From NCBI RefSeq assembly GCF_030651185.1, contig NZ_JAUSCJ010000004.1:42800-106799 (forward strand): DNA of 64,000 bases. Reading direction: 5' to 3'. This DNA comes from Phenylobacterium sp. Lineage in GTDB: Bacteria > Pseudomonadota > Alphaproteobacteria > Caulobacterales > Caulobacteraceae. Under the pieces are notes generated by a model. That model did not search any database. It saw nothing but the letters and a program-made list of their open reading frames with translations, and had not been told where the DNA came from. Numbering within the stretch: position 1 is the stretch's first letter; each line of letters starts with the position of its first letter. Of the stretch, positions 1-8,604 are shown one piece after another. The position numbers and the translations under genes are program-made.

Positions 1-196
1 CGTAGTGCAACAGGTCGCCGGGCTGGCAGTCCAGCTCGCGGCACAGGGCCGCCAGGGTGGAGAACCGCACGGCGCGGGCCTTGCCGGTCTTGAGGATCGA
101 CAGGTTGGCGATGGTGACGCCGACGCGGTCGGCGAGTTCGGTAAGCGACATGCGGCGTTCCAGCAGCACGCGGTCGAGCAGGACACGAATAGGCAT
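1..196 (-). CDS. XRE-family (YozG-like) HTH regulator, 3' part outside window
   Basis: This gene reads leftward and is cut by the window start; 65 codons are visible from the ATG at 196. The protein starts MPIRVLLDRVLLERRMSLTE and continues with a Cro/C1-type helix-turn-helix (LADRVGVTIANLSILKTGK, about residues 19-37), ending near CQPGDLLHY. This is the compact repressor type usually found beside DUF2975 proteins. Its ATG lies two bases after the TGA of the DUF2975 gene at 199, so the two are translationally coupled in one operon. The duplicated palindrome at 1008-1043 is the obvious candidate binding site. Family is clear; the target is inferred. Confidence 0.85.
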   Translation of the reverse strand, partial: MPIRVLLDRVLLERRMSLTELADRVGVTIANLSILKTGKARAVRFSTLAALCRELDCQPGDLLHY

Positions 197-198
197 GA

Positions 199-729
199 TC
201 AGATCGTCAGCTCCGCTTCGCGGCGCAGGCGCGCGCCTTCGCGGAACACCTCGGCGAGGACAAACACCACCAGGACGGAGAACCAGGCCGTCAGGCTGAA
301 ACCCTGGCTGCTCTTGGTCTGGGCCAGGTCGAGCCAGTCGCCGGCGAAGCGGACGGCGTAGCGCACCAGCTCCAGACTGCCGAGCGCCAGGCCGATCACC
401 CGCAGGCGCAGCACATTGTCGGGGTGGAAGGGGTCTCCGGCCGTCAGGGTGGCGAAGATCTGGCGCAGCCGCGCCACGATCACCAGCAGGCCGGCCATGT
501 AGAGGGCCGCAGCCAACAGACCGCCGGCCAGGACAGGACCTCGGCTGACCACGCTGGCGCCCTCGGCGCTCAGCGCCAGGCTGCCGATCAGGTCGGGATT
601 GAAGCTCAGCAGCAGGGCGGCCAGCATCAGGACGCCGACGACGCCGATGCCGATCCACAGGGCCACATAGACCACGTCGAGGATGATCTTCAGGAAGCTC
701 GAAACCGAGCCGGGCCCCAAGGCGCGCAT
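199..729 (-). CDS. DUF2975 membrane protein
   Basis: An inner-membrane protein of 176 aa with four hydrophobic segments, of the DUF2975 family. The start at 729 (MRALGPGSVSSFLKIILDVV) is preferred over an in-frame ATG at 804 because GGGGAG lies nine bases upstream, and the extra 25 residues are basic and unlike the family. The segment LRQIFATLTAGDPFHPDNVLRLR, between membrane segments, resembles the family's conserved loop. It is followed after two bases by the XRE regulator, the standard DUF2975/HTH pairing. Molecular function of the family is unknown; a membrane sensor or modulator of the repressor is a guess. Confidence 0.8.
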   Translation of the reverse strand: MRALGPGSVSSFLKIILDVVYVALWIGIGVVGVLMLAALLLSFNPDLIGSLALSAEGASVVSRGPVLAGGLLAAALYMAGLLVIVARLRQIFATLTAGDPFHPDNVLRLRVIGLALGSLELVRYAVRFAGDWLDLAQTKSSQGFSLTAWFSVLVVFVLAEVFREGARLRREAELTI

Positions 730-810
730 CAACTGTATCTCCCCGCTGGCGTGGCTCCGCCGCCAACGTGGCGGCTGGCGGCGGGAAGCATCTGACTTGA
801 CCACCTCAGT

Positions 811-918
811 CTAGCTGACCAGCGAGCCCGCCACCAAGGCCACCACGGGGAGGGCGGCGAGAACGATCACGACTTGCATCAGGGCGCGGTCCATCCAGGT
901 CACAACAGGCGAAAACAT
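811..918 (-). CDS. 35-aa membrane micropeptide
   Basis: A short reading frame starting MFSPVVTWMDRALMQVVIVL and ending GSLVS. It has an amphipathic N-terminus and one strongly hydrophobic stretch of about 20 residues, consistent with a single-pass membrane peptide. Support comes from a good ribosome site (GGAGATGAAGTC directly before the ATG) and from its place between the tandem operator (1008-1043) and the DUF2975/XRE pair on the same strand, 81 bp upstream of DUF2975. No homolog is recognised. It is below the size that automatic callers usually report. It could be a leader peptide rather than a stable product. Confidence 0.55.
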   Translation of the reverse strand: MFSPVVTWMDRALMQVVIVLAALPVVALVAGSLVS

Positions 919-1007
919 GACTTCATCTCCAGGTTTGCGCCGGCTTGGCGACGCTGAGTGTGGTGGGCGGCCCGTCGCCGCCCGATGTCGATAGTCAATA
1001 TGGGCGC

Positions 1008-1043
1008 ATCGCTTTTCGATCAAGACAATTATCGAAAAACGAT
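1008..1043. promoter_or_regulatory. tandem operator-like palindromes ATCG-N5-CGAT
   Basis: Two 13-bp palindromes, ATCGCTTTTCGAT (1008-1020) and ATCGAAAAACGAT (1031-1043), have centres 23 bp apart, about two helical turns. One is the inverted copy of the other with a single mismatch. They lie upstream of the micropeptide/DUF2975/XRE operon and 108 bp before rdgB. The arrangement suits cooperative binding by two HTH dimers; the XRE protein encoded at 1-196 is the likely ligand (inference). Confidence 0.6.
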
Positions 1044-1150
1044 ATGAAACATTGGTAATGTTCAGCTTCCCCGCGCGCAATCCCTTGCAATTGAAGGGCG
1101 CGCGCGCGGCGACTATGGTCCGCCTTCGCATTCGAACCGGAGGTTTTCCC

Positions 1151-1750
1151 ATGGCGCTGAAGCTCGAACCCGGCGCGCGGCTGGTGGTGGCGACGCACAA
1201 TCCCGGCAAGGCCGTCGAGATCGCCGCCATTCTGGAGAACCGCTTTTCCCTGGTGACCGCCGGCGAACTGGGACTGCCCGAGCCCGACGAGACCGAGACC
1301 ACCTTCGTCGGCAACGCCCTGCTCAAGGCCCGCGCCGCCGCCGACGCCAGCGGCCTGATGGCGCTGGCCGACGACTCCGGCCTGTCGGTGGCGGCCCTGG
1401 GCGGCGCGCCCGGCATCTTCTCGGCCCGTTGGGCGGGACCGGAGAAGGACTTCGCCATGGCCATGGGCAAGGTGGAGGCGCGGATCGAAGAGACCGGCTC
1501 GGAGGACCTGTCCTGCTGGTTCACCTGCGCGCTCGCCGTCGCCTGGCCGGGCGGCCCCGCCGTGGTGGTGGAAGGCCGGCTCGACGGGACCCTGACCTTC
1601 CCGATGCGCGGAACACGCGGCTTCGGCTACGACCCCATCTTCACGCCCCTGGGCCACCAACAGACCTTCGGGGAGATGGACCCCGCCGCCAAGGACGCCA
1701 TGAGCCACCGGGCGGTCGCCTTCGCCAAGCTCAAGGCCGCCGTCCTTTGA
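1151..1750 (+). CDS. rdgB: RdgB/HAM1 family non-canonical purine NTP pyrophosphatase
   Basis: Hydrolyses dITP, XTP and ITP to monophosphates, clearing deaminated purines from the nucleotide pool. The 199-residue protein has the family's opening substrate loop ([13 protein letters not shown], residues 15-27), the [13 protein letters not shown] segment, the catalytic region LADDSGLSV, and the C-terminal [11 protein letters not shown] and AMSHRA blocks. The start at 1151 is chosen because GGAGG lies seven bases upstream and it gives the usual family length; an upstream in-frame ATG at 1052 would add an unrelated extension. The stop overlaps the proposed hemW start, as in many alphaproteobacteria. 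Confidence 0.95.
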   Translation: MALKLEPGARLVVATHNPGKAVEIAAILENRFSLVTAGELGLPEPDETETTFVGNALLKARAAADASGLMALADDSGLSVAALGGAPGIFSARWAGPEKDFAMAMGKVEARIEETGSEDLSCWFTCALAVAWPGGPAVVVEGRLDGTLTFPMRGTRGFGYDPIFTPLGHQQTFGEMDPAAKDAMSHRAVAFAKLKAAVL

Positions 1751-2892
1751 ATTTGCTGGGGGTCTATATTCACTGGCCCTACTGCGCGCGCATCTGCCCC
1801 TATTGCGACTTCAACGTCCTGCGCGACCGGGGCCGGGAAGTTGAGCAACGCGCCCTGAAGGACGCCATCCTCGCCGACCTGCGCCGCCACCGGGCGCTGA
1901 CCGGGCCCCGCGAGCTGACCTCCATCTTCCTGGGCGGCGGCACGCCGTCGCTGATGGACCCCGACTGGGCCGGCGAGATGATCGCCCTCTGCAAGTCGCT
2001 CTGGACGCCGGCGGCGGACCTGGAGATCACCCTGGAGGCCAATCCCACCGACGCCGAGTCCGGCCGGTTCTCAGGCTTCGCCGACGCCGGGGTGCAGCGG
2101 CTGTCCCTCGGCGTCCAGGCCCTGGATGACGCCAGCCTGGCCCTGCTCGGCCGCAACCATGGCGCCGACGAGGCCCGCCGCGCCGCCGCCCTGGGGGCGA
2201 AGACCTTCCCGCGCCTGTCGCTGGACCTGATCTACGCCCGCCCCGACCAGACCGCGCAGGCCTGGCGCGCCGAACTGGCCGAGACCATCGCGCTCGGCGC
2301 CGAGCACCTGTCGCCCTACCAGCTGACCATCGAGGCGGGCACCGCCTTCGACCGGGCGGTGAAGCGCGGAACCCTGGTCCCGGTGGCTGAAGACCTGGCC
2401 GCCGAACTGTTCGACGTGACCCAGCAGGTGCTGACCGATCACGGCTTTACCGCCTACGAGGTCTCCAACCACGCCAGGGGCCAGGCCGCCCGCTCGCGCC
2501 ACAACCTCGTCTACTGGCGCGGTCAGGACTATGTGGGCGTAGGCCCCGGCGCCCACGGCCGCCTGACGCTGGAGGGGGCCCGCACCGCCACCTTCGCCGC
2601 CGCCAGACCCGCCGACTACATCGCCAAGGTCGCCGGGACCGGCCTGGGCTGGGCCACCCGCGAGGCCCTCACCGGCCAGCAGGCCGCCGAGGAGCGCCTG
2701 CTGGCCGGCCTGCGCATCGAGGAGGGTGTTTCCTTCGCCGAGATCGCGGCGCTAGCCCTCACGCCAGTCCATCCCGAGGTGCTGGACCTGATCGGCGCCG
2801 GCCTGCTCGCCCCCGATCCTGACCGGCTGAGGGCCACCCCGGCGGGCCGCCTGGTGCTGAACTGGGTCACCAGCCGGCTGGCGCTCGCCTGA
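1747..2892 (+). CDS. hemW: HemW-type radical SAM protein (heme chaperone)
   Basis: HemW is a coproporphyrinogen-III-oxidase-like radical SAM protein that binds heme and transfers it to respiratory enzymes. The protein (381 aa) opens [19 protein letters not shown], with the CX3CX2C cluster motif and its extra Cys, followed by [12 protein letters not shown] (SAM binding), LGVQALDD, and a C-terminal HemN-like domain. No ATG or GTG lies near the conserved N-terminus. The likely start is TTG at 1747, overlapping the rdgB TGA by three bases; TTG at 1753 is an alternative. Translational coupling to rdgB is inferred. Confidence 0.9.
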   Translation: MNLLGVYIHWPYCARICPYCDFNVLRDRGREVEQRALKDAILADLRRHRALTGPRELTSIFLGGGTPSLMDPDWAGEMIALCKSLWTPAADLEITLEANPTDAESGRFSGFADAGVQRLSLGVQALDDASLALLGRNHGADEARRAAALGAKTFPRLSLDLIYARPDQTAQAWRAELAETIALGAEHLSPYQLTIEAGTAFDRAVKRGTLVPVAEDLAAELFDVTQQVLTDHGFTAYEVSNHARGQAARSRHNLVYWRGQDYVGVGPGAHGRLTLEGARTATFAAARPADYIAKVAGTGLGWATREALTGQQAAEERLLAGLRIEEGVSFAEIAALALTPVHPEVLDLIGAGLLAPDPDRLRATPAGRLVLNWVTSRLALA

Positions 2893-2905
2893 GCCCAAGC
2901 TTGCC

Positions 2906-3808
2906 ATGGGCGCCCGAACCGGCGATTCCTCGTCCATGTCCCCCCGCCCGCCGCCGCCCGAACTGTCGCAAGCGCCCCTGGCGCCGGGCCTCTACCTAGT
3001 GGCGACACCGATCGGGAACCTGCGGGACATCACCCTGCGCGCCCTAGACGTGCTGGCCGCCGCCGACCTGGTGCTGGCCGAGGACACCCGCGTGGCCGGC
3101 AAGCTGCTCTCCGCCTACGGCCTGTCGAAGAAGCTGGAGCGCTACGATGAGCACTCCGCCGACCGGGCCGGCCCCAAGGCCCTGCAGATCCTGAGCGAGG
3201 GCGGCCGGGTCGCCCTGGTGTCGGACGCCGGCACGCCCCTGGTGTCCGACCCAGGCTACCGGCTGGCGCGGGAAGCCATGGCCGACGGCCTGCCGGTCTA
3301 TCCGATCCCCGGCGCTTCGGCCCTGCTGGCCGGGCTGACGGTGGCGGGCCTGCCCACCGACCGCTTCCTGTTCGCCGGCTTCCCGCCGCCCAAGAGCGCG
3401 GCGCGCCAGACCTTCTTCCAGGAACTGGCCGGCCTGCGCGCCACCCTGGTGTTCTTCGAGGGGGGCAGCCGGGTGGCCGCCAGCCTGACCGACATGGCCG
3501 CCGTGTTCGGCCCGCGCGAGGCCGCCGTCTGCCGCGAACTGACCAAGCTCTATGAGACCGTCACCCGCGCGCCCCTGGACCAGCTGGCCGCCGACAAGCG
3601 GTTCGCAGCGCCCAAGGGCGAGTTCGTCATCGTCGTGGCCCCCGGCCGCGAAGAGGCCGCCACCGAGGCCGATGTCGACACGGCGCTCACCCAAGCCCTG
3701 GAGCGGCTGGGCACCGCCGACGCCGCCAGCGAGGTGGCCAAGGCGCTGGGTCTGCCGCGGCGCGACCTCTACAGGCGGGCCATGGCGCTCAGGGACACCA
3801 AGCCGTGA
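2906..3808 (+). CDS. rsmI: 16S rRNA (cytidine-1402-2'-O)-methyltransferase RsmI
   Basis: Methylates the ribose of C1402 in the ribosomal P site. Tetrapyrrole-methylase fold: GLYLVATPIGNLRDITLRAL at the N-terminus, AEDTR, the SDAGTPLVSDPGYRL block that binds SAM, and PIPGASALLAGL. The C-terminal tail GLPRRDLYRRAM matches the family's RsmI_HTH region. Length is 300 aa from ATG 2906, or 290 aa from ATG 2936; neither has a strong ribosome site, so the start is uncertain. It is followed by yraN with a 4-bp overlap, the conserved rsmI-yraN pairing. Confidence 0.94.
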   Translation: MGARTGDSSSMSPRPPPPELSQAPLAPGLYLVATPIGNLRDITLRALDVLAAADLVLAEDTRVAGKLLSAYGLSKKLERYDEHSADRAGPKALQILSEGGRVALVSDAGTPLVSDPGYRLAREAMADGLPVYPIPGASALLAGLTVAGLPTDRFLFAGFPPPKSAARQTFFQELAGLRATLVFFEGGSRVAASLTDMAAVFGPREAAVCRELTKLYETVTRAPLDQLAADKRFAAPKGEFVIVVAPGREEAATEADVDTALTQALERLGTADAASEVAKALGLPRRDLYRRAMALRDTKP

Positions 3809-4179
3809 ACCCCCTCCGCCAGGCACGCGGGGCGGCCGCGAGGCTCTCTGGCCGGCGGGCCGAGGTCTGGGCGGCGATCTGGCTGATGCTGAAGGGCTAC
3901 CGCATCCTCGGCTTCCGACTGAAGACCCCGCAGGCCGAGATCGACCTGCTGGCCCACCGCGGCGGGGTGCTGGCGGTGGTGGAGGTCAAGTCGCGCGCGA
4001 CGATGCTGGCGGCGATGGAAGCGGTGAGCGCCGACCAACGGGCTCGCCTGCGCCGGGCCGGGGCCACGCTGGCGGCCCGGCGGCCCGCGCTGCACAACGC
4101 TGCGGTGCGCCTGGACCTGATCGCCCTCGCGCCCGGCAAACTTCCAAGACATAGTCCCGACGCCTGGAGAGGCGCGTGA
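3805..4179 (+). CDS. yraN: YraN/UPF0102 family endonuclease-like protein
   Basis: A 124-residue protein of the UPF0102 family, which has a Holliday-junction-resolvase-like restriction-endonuclease fold; its role is not settled. Seen here: GRRAEVWAAIWLMLKGYRIL, then the putative active-site block AEIDLLAHRGGVLAVVEVKSR (E-x-D ... E-V-K), which matches the PD-(D/E)XK pattern. The GTG start overlaps the rsmI stop (GTGA), giving translational coupling. The seven-base gap to the next gene suggests all belong to one transcript. Confidence 0.9.
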   Translation: MNPLRQARGAAARLSGRRAEVWAAIWLMLKGYRILGFRLKTPQAEIDLLAHRGGVLAVVEVKSRATMLAAMEAVSADQRARLRRAGATLAARRPALHNAAVRLDLIALAPGKLPRHSPDAWRGA

Positions 4180-4186
4180 GGCTTAG

Positions 4187-5002
4187 ATGAGTCGCGAGGA
4201 CGCTGAGACCTATCTGACCCAAGCGGGGCAGTGCGTGGACGGCGACTTCCCCCTGCTGGAAGCCGCCATCGCCTGCGCCCTGCACGAGGATCCCAGCCGC
4301 GACGCCCAGCAGGCCCGAGACCTGGGAGAGGCGGGCGTCGCGCACCTGACCCAGCGCCTGGCCAACGAAAGTCCCGAGGAGGCCCTGGCCGAGGCCATGG
4401 CCGGCGACCTGAGGCTCGGCGGCGACCTCTTCACCTACGAACATCCCGACAACGCCGACATCCTGTCGGTGGCCGAGCGCCGCAAGGGCCTGCCGGTGGC
4501 GCTGGGGGTCTACTACCTGCATGTCGCGCGAAAGTGCGGCCTGACGGTCCAGGGCGTCGATTTCCCCGGCCACTTCCTGCTGCGCATCGAGACCCGGGAG
4601 GGGCCGCTCGCCCTGGACCCCTATGCCGAGGGCCGGGTGGTGCTGCCGTCGGAGCTGACCCGGCGGGCGCTGCACGCGGGCCTGACCCCCAACGTCGCCG
4701 ACCGCCTGGACCGGCTGATGGCGCCGGCCCCCGACCGCGCCGTACTGATGCGGCTGCAGAACAATATCTTCGCCCGCGCCGTGGCGGCCCGGGACTTTGG
4801 CCGCGCCGAGCGCGCCGCCCTGCGCCGGGCCCTGCTGGACCCCAGCGACCACCGCCCCTGGCTGGACGTCGCCGCGGCCCGCGAAGGCCAGGGCGCCCTG
4901 GCCGGCGCCCTACAGGCCCTGGCCCGGGCCTCGACCCTGGACGGCGGCGCGACGCTGGCCGCCCGCGCCCATCGCGAGCGCGTCCGGCTGCAACTCAACT
5001 AA
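4187..5002 (+). CDS. SirB1 family protein (transglutaminase-like plus TPR-like)
   Basis: A 271-residue cytosolic protein with the SirB1/transglutaminase-core-2 domain: [26 protein letters not shown], then [13 protein letters not shown], both hallmark blocks. The C-terminal third (about residues 180-270) is alpha-helical and alanine/arginine-rich, like the tetratricopeptide tail of this family. The exact role of SirB1 proteins is unknown; no Cys nucleophile is evident in the core. It sits between yraN and gshB on the same strand, so it is probably co-transcribed with yraN. Confidence 0.85.
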   Translation: MSREDAETYLTQAGQCVDGDFPLLEAAIACALHEDPSRDAQQARDLGEAGVAHLTQRLANESPEEALAEAMAGDLRLGGDLFTYEHPDNADILSVAERRKGLPVALGVYYLHVARKCGLTVQGVDFPGHFLLRIETREGPLALDPYAEGRVVLPSELTRRALHAGLTPNVADRLDRLMAPAPDRAVLMRLQNNIFARAVAARDFGRAERAALRRALLDPSDHRPWLDVAAAREGQGALAGALQALARASTLDGGATLAARAHRERVRLQLN

Positions 5003-5067
5003 GCAGCGCTGGCGCTCGCGCCCGCCGCGACCTATCTGAACGCCTCAGCTTGCAAGGAAGCCTGCCC

Positions 5068-6015
5068 ATGTCCCTGAAGGTCGCCGTCCAGATGGACCCC
5101 CTGGAGGGGATCAATATCGAAGGCGATACGACCTTCCTGATGATGCAGTCGGCCCAGGAACGGGGCCACAGCCTGTGGGTCTACACGCCTGAGCGCATGG
5201 CCCTGGAGAACGGCAAGCTCACCGCCAAGGGCCGTGCGGTCACCGTCCAGCCGGTGAAGGGAAACCACGCGACCTTCGGGCCCTGGGAGACCCGCGACCT
5301 GTCGGAGTTCGACGTCGTCCTGCTGCGCCAGGATCCGCCCTTCGACATGGCCTACATCACCTCCACCCACTTCCTGGACGCCATCCACCCGGGGACCCTG
5401 GTGGTGAACAACCCCACCGAGGTGCGCAACGCGCCGGAAAAGCTGTTCGTCACCACCTTCCCCGGCGTGCAGCCCCCGACCCTGATCACCTCCGACCTCG
5501 AGGCCATCTACGAGTTCCGCGCCCGACAGGGCGACATCGTGCTCAAGCCGCTGAACGGCGCCGGCGGTTCGGGTGTCGCCCGCCTGTTGGCCGACGACCC
5601 CAATCTCGACGCCATGCTCGACCTGCACCGGATGATCAGCCGCGAGCCGGTGATCGCCCAGAAGTACGTGCCCGCCGTGGTGAAGGGCGACAAGCGCATC
5701 CTGCTGGTGGACGGCGAGCCGGTCGGCGCCATCAACCGGGTGCCCAGCGCCGGCCAGATCCGCTCCAACCTGGCGGTGGGTGGCCGGGCCGAGGCCGTCG
5801 AGCTGACGGCGCGGGACCTGGAACTGTGCGGGATCATCGGGCCCGAATTGAAGCGCCGGGGCCTGATGTTCGTCGGCATCGACGTGATCGGCGACTACCT
5901 CACCGAGATCAATGTGACGTCACCCACCGGCGCCGTCGCCTTGAAAAAGTTCACCGGCGTCGATGCGACAGTTCTGCTTTGGGAACGCGTTGAAGCGATT
6001 CGCGCCACGGTCTAG
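5068..6015 (+). CDS. gshB: glutathione synthetase
   Basis: Joins gamma-glutamylcysteine and glycine using ATP to make glutathione. The protein (315 aa, the usual GshB length) starts [20 protein letters not shown]. It shows the substrate region [17 protein letters not shown], the ATP-grasp glycine loop [10 protein letters not shown] (about residue 160), and the metal-binding end EINVTSPTG (about residue 280). AAGGA lies about nine bases before the ATG. Two glutathione transferase genes occur later in the window (40.9 and 42.5 kb), so its product is clearly used in this organism. Confidence 0.95.
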   Translation: MSLKVAVQMDPLEGINIEGDTTFLMMQSAQERGHSLWVYTPERMALENGKLTAKGRAVTVQPVKGNHATFGPWETRDLSEFDVVLLRQDPPFDMAYITSTHFLDAIHPGTLVVNNPTEVRNAPEKLFVTTFPGVQPPTLITSDLEAIYEFRARQGDIVLKPLNGAGGSGVARLLADDPNLDAMLDLHRMISREPVIAQKYVPAVVKGDKRILLVDGEPVGAINRVPSAGQIRSNLAVGGRAEAVELTARDLELCGIIGPELKRRGLMFVGIDVIGDYLTEINVTSPTGAVALKKFTGVDATVLLWERVEAIRATV

Positions 6016-6021
6016 CTTGTG

Positions 6022-6077
6022 AGATGAGAAATGTGGTCTAGGCCACGGAAACCCCTCATCTTCTCTATAGGTTCCTT
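6022..6077 (+). terminator. possible terminator after gshB
   Basis: An inverted repeat (AGATGAG 6022-6028 with CTCATCT 6055-6061) encloses a GTGG/CCAC inner stem and is followed ten bases later by CCTTTTTT. The loop is long and the spacing to the T-run is poor, so it may instead be part of the comM promoter region. Confidence 0.3.
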
Positions 6078-6150
6078 TTTTGTTCTTGATCCGACCCGCG
6101 CGGCGTGCTGGGGTTGTGGATAAAACATGCTCAAACCGGGGACATGAGCC

Positions 6151-7686
6151 ATGGCTGCGCGGGTCGTCACGCTGGCGTTTCAAGGGGTTGAGGCCCGGCG
6201 GGTCGATGTCGAGGTGCAGCTCACCGGCGGCGAGTTCGCCTTCATCCTGGTCGGTCTCGGCGACAAGGCGGTGGGCGAGAGCCGCGAGCGGGTGCGGGCG
6301 GCCTTCTCCGGTCTCGGCCTGTCGCTGCCGGGCAAGCGGATCATCGTCAACCTGGCGCCCGCCGACCTGCCCAAGGAGGGCAGCCACTACGACCTGCCCA
6401 TCGCGCTGGCCGTCATGGCCGCCATGGGCATTATTCCCCCCGACCGGCTGACGGAATGGGCGGCCATGGGGGAGCTTTCCCTCGACGGCCGCATCGTCCA
6501 GGTGGCCGGCGCCCTGCCGGCTTCCGTGGCGGCCGGCGCCCTGGGCCTGGGCCTCATCTGCCCCGAGGCCTGTGGGGCGGAGGCGGCCTGGGCTGGCGAC
6601 ACCCAGATCCTGGCGGCGCCCTCGCTGATCTCCCTGGTGAACCACTTCCGCGGGACCCAGATGCTGTCACCGCCCAAGCCCGGCGCGATCCTCGACGGCG
6701 AGCGGGTCCCCGACCTGCGGGAGGTGAAGGGCCAGGAGAACGCCAAGCGCGCCCTGGAGATCGCCGCCGCCGGCGGCCACAACCTGGCCTTCACCGGACC
6801 GCCGGGCTCGGGCAAGTCGATGATGGCCGCCCGCCTGCCGGGCTTGCTGCCGCCGCTGTCGCCCGCCGAGCTGCTGGAAACCTCGATGATCCATTCGGTG
6901 GCCGGCCTCATCGCCAAGGGCGAGCTGACGCGGGCTCGGCCGTTCCGCACTCCGCACCATTCGGCCACCATGGCGGCCCTGACCGGCGGCGGGGTCCGCA
7001 TCAAGCCCGGCGAGGTGTCCCTGGCCCACAACGGGGTGCTGTTCCTGGACGAGCTGCCGGAGTTCTCGGCCCAGGCCCTGGATTCGTTGCGCCAACCCCT
7101 GGAGACCGGCGAGGTGGTGGTGGCCCGCGCCAACGCCCACGTCCGCTATCCGGCCCGCTTCCAGCTGGTGGCCGCCCAGAACCCCTGCAAGTGCGGCCAC
7201 GGCGGCCCCGGACGCGGGGCCTGCGGCCGCGCCCCGCGCTGCCAGACCGACTATCAGATGAAGGTCTCCGGCCCCTTCCTGGACCGCATCGACCTGCAGA
7301 TCGACGTGCCGGCGGTCAGCGCCGCCGACCTGGCCCTGCCCGCCCCATTGGAGGGCACGGCGGAGGCCGCCGCCCGGGTGGCCCAGGCCCGCGACCTGGC
7401 CGCCGAACGCGCCGCGGCCTCTGGCCATGAGCGCGCCGAGCCGATCAACGCGCGGGCGGAAGGCGACTGGCTGGAAACCATCGCCGACCTGGATGCGCCG
7501 GCCAAGGCCCTGCTGGCCAAGGCCGCCGAGGCCAATCGCCTGACCGCCCGGGGCTGGACGCGCACCCTGCGCCTGGCCCGCACCATCGCCGACCTGGAGG
7601 GCGGGGGCGCTATCAGGCGGGTCCACGTCGCCGAGGCGCTGATCTATCGGCGGGTGGGCGCAGGCGGCCTAAGTCCGGTGGGCTAG
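6151..7686 (+). CDS. comM: YifB/ComM family Mg-chelatase-like AAA+ ATPase
   Basis: A 511-residue ATPase of the ComM family. ComM is a hexameric helicase that promotes branch migration during integration of transformed DNA. Domain order: N-terminal ChlI-like domain (residues 1-180, including GLGDKAVGESRERVRAAF), AAA+ core with Walker A GPPGSGKS (about residue 216) and Walker B VLFLDELPEF, sensor segment AAQNPCKCGHGG with the Cys cluster, and C-terminal Mg_chelatase_C (TARGWTRTLRLARTIADLEG). Its last 18 bases overlap the convergent gene at 7669. A single stand-alone gene; no other competence genes are visible nearby. Confidence 0.92.
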   Translation: MAARVVTLAFQGVEARRVDVEVQLTGGEFAFILVGLGDKAVGESRERVRAAFSGLGLSLPGKRIIVNLAPADLPKEGSHYDLPIALAVMAAMGIIPPDRLTEWAAMGELSLDGRIVQVAGALPASVAAGALGLGLICPEACGAEAAWAGDTQILAAPSLISLVNHFRGTQMLSPPKPGAILDGERVPDLREVKGQENAKRALEIAAAGGHNLAFTGPPGSGKSMMAARLPGLLPPLSPAELLETSMIHSVAGLIAKGELTRARPFRTPHHSATMAALTGGGVRIKPGEVSLAHNGVLFLDELPEFSAQALDSLRQPLETGEVVVARANAHVRYPARFQLVAAQNPCKCGHGGPGRGACGRAPRCQTDYQMKVSGPFLDRIDLQIDVPAVSAADLALPAPLEGTAEAAARVAQARDLAAERAAASGHERAEPINARAEGDWLETIADLDAPAKALLAKAAEANRLTARGWTRTLRLARTIADLEGGGAIRRVHVAEALIYRRVGAGGLSPVG

Positions 7687-8103
7687 GCCGGCCCGTCGCT
7701 CGCGGTGCATGTTCCAGGCGCCGACCGCGAGGGCGCCCAGCACCAGATAGCTCCAGATCGCCAGGCCGCGGAAATAGGCCAGGGTGCGAACCCCGGGATC
7801 GACGGCGATGGCGATGTGGGTGATCACCGCCAGCAGCTGGAAGGCGGCGGCGAACAGCAGCCAGGTTCGGTCGGTGGTGGCCGCGAACCAGACCAGCAGC
7901 AGCATGAACATCGCGTCCACGATAAAGACCCCCCACTGGGGATCCATCAGGGCGTTTCGGTAGGCGAGCGGGGTGAGGATCCAGGCCGCGAGGTTGGCCA
8001 TGGCGATGCTCCGCTCCGGCCCCGCGCCCCGCCACAGAGCAAGGCCGGAGACCAGGACCATCAGGACGATCCAGGTCTGTTGGGCGAGGGTGGCGAAGAC
8101 CAA
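7669..8103 (-). CDS. small integral membrane protein, unknown function
   Basis: A protein of up to 144 aa with about four hydrophobic helices (for example WIVLMVLVSGLALW, FIVDAMFMLLLVWF, LLFAAAFQLLAVITHIAIAV, IWSYLVLGALAVGAW) and a basic tail. No family is recognised. The open frame starts with TTG at 8103, which lacks a clear ribosome site; ATG at 8061 (MVLVSGLALW) is an alternative that would still keep four helices. It converges on comM and overlaps its end by 18 bp, which makes it unlikely to be a random frame given its clean hydrophobic periodicity. Confidence 0.6.
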   Translation of the reverse strand: MVFATLAQQTWIVLMVLVSGLALWRGAGPERSIAMANLAAWILTPLAYRNALMDPQWGVFIVDAMFMLLLVWFAATTDRTWLLFAAAFQLLAVITHIAIAVDPGVRTLAYFRGLAIWSYLVLGALAVGAWNMHRERRAGLAHRT

Positions 8104-8108
8104 AGGCG

Positions 8109-8135
8109 TCGGGCCCCCAGCGGCTGAGGGCCCGA
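8109..8135 (-). terminator. GC-rich hairpin downstream of the 8173 gene
   Basis: TCGGGCCC (8109-8116) and GGGCCCGA (8128-8135) form an eight-pair stem downstream of the minus-strand gene ending at 8173. On the minus strand it is followed only by a weak GCCTTTGG, so termination strength is doubtful. Confidence 0.35.
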
Positions 8136-8172
8136 TCTTGTCAGAAACCGGCCTGGGTTTGTAGCGGCGAGC

Positions 8173-8535
8173 TTAGGCGGCGCGCGCAGCCCGGGCCACG
8201 GCGCGCAGGTCGCGCGCGCCGTCGGCGATCATCTGCGGCTTGGGCAGGGAGTCGCCGTACATCACCGCGCCCAGGCCCATCTGCTTCTGGGCGATGCTGA
8301 GCTCCATATGGGTCTCGCAGATGGCGCGCCGGGCGGTGGCGAGCGCGGCGAAGGCCTCGCCGGCCCGTTCCACGGCGCCCTGGCCGATGAGCGCCGAGAT
8401 GCCGGCCTCGGTGCGCAGGCCCGGCATGATGCCGGCCAGGGCGGCGGCCTTGGCCAGGGCCAGGTCGATGGCGGCCTCGGCTTCGAAGAGGCTGGCGGCG
8501 ACTTGGTCTGCGACCAGGCGGCGTTGCTTGAGCAT
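8173..8535 (-). CDS. conserved-looking helical protein, unknown function
   Basis: A 120-residue, mostly helical protein without signal peptide or membrane segment, starting MLKQRRLVADQVAASLFEAE and rich in Ala and Leu. It contains a pattern (VADQVAASLFEAEAAIDLALAKAAAL) that suggests a coiled or bundled helix. AGGAG seven bases before the ATG at 8535 supports it. It follows the LuxR-type gene on the same strand after a 69-bp gap containing a CGCCGGG/CCCGGCG hairpin. I do not recognise a family; a structural or adaptor role is only a guess. Confidence 0.6.
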   Translation of the reverse strand: MLKQRRLVADQVAASLFEAEAAIDLALAKAAALAGIMPGLRTEAGISALIGQGAVERAGEAFAALATARRAICETHMELSIAQKQMGLGAVMYGDSLPKPQMIADGARDLRAVARAARAA

Positions 8536-8604
8536 GAGCGATCTCCTGCACGCCGGGCGACCCGGCGCGGTGCTGCTGAAAAACGAAGGGGATGTGGGGG
8601 TTAG

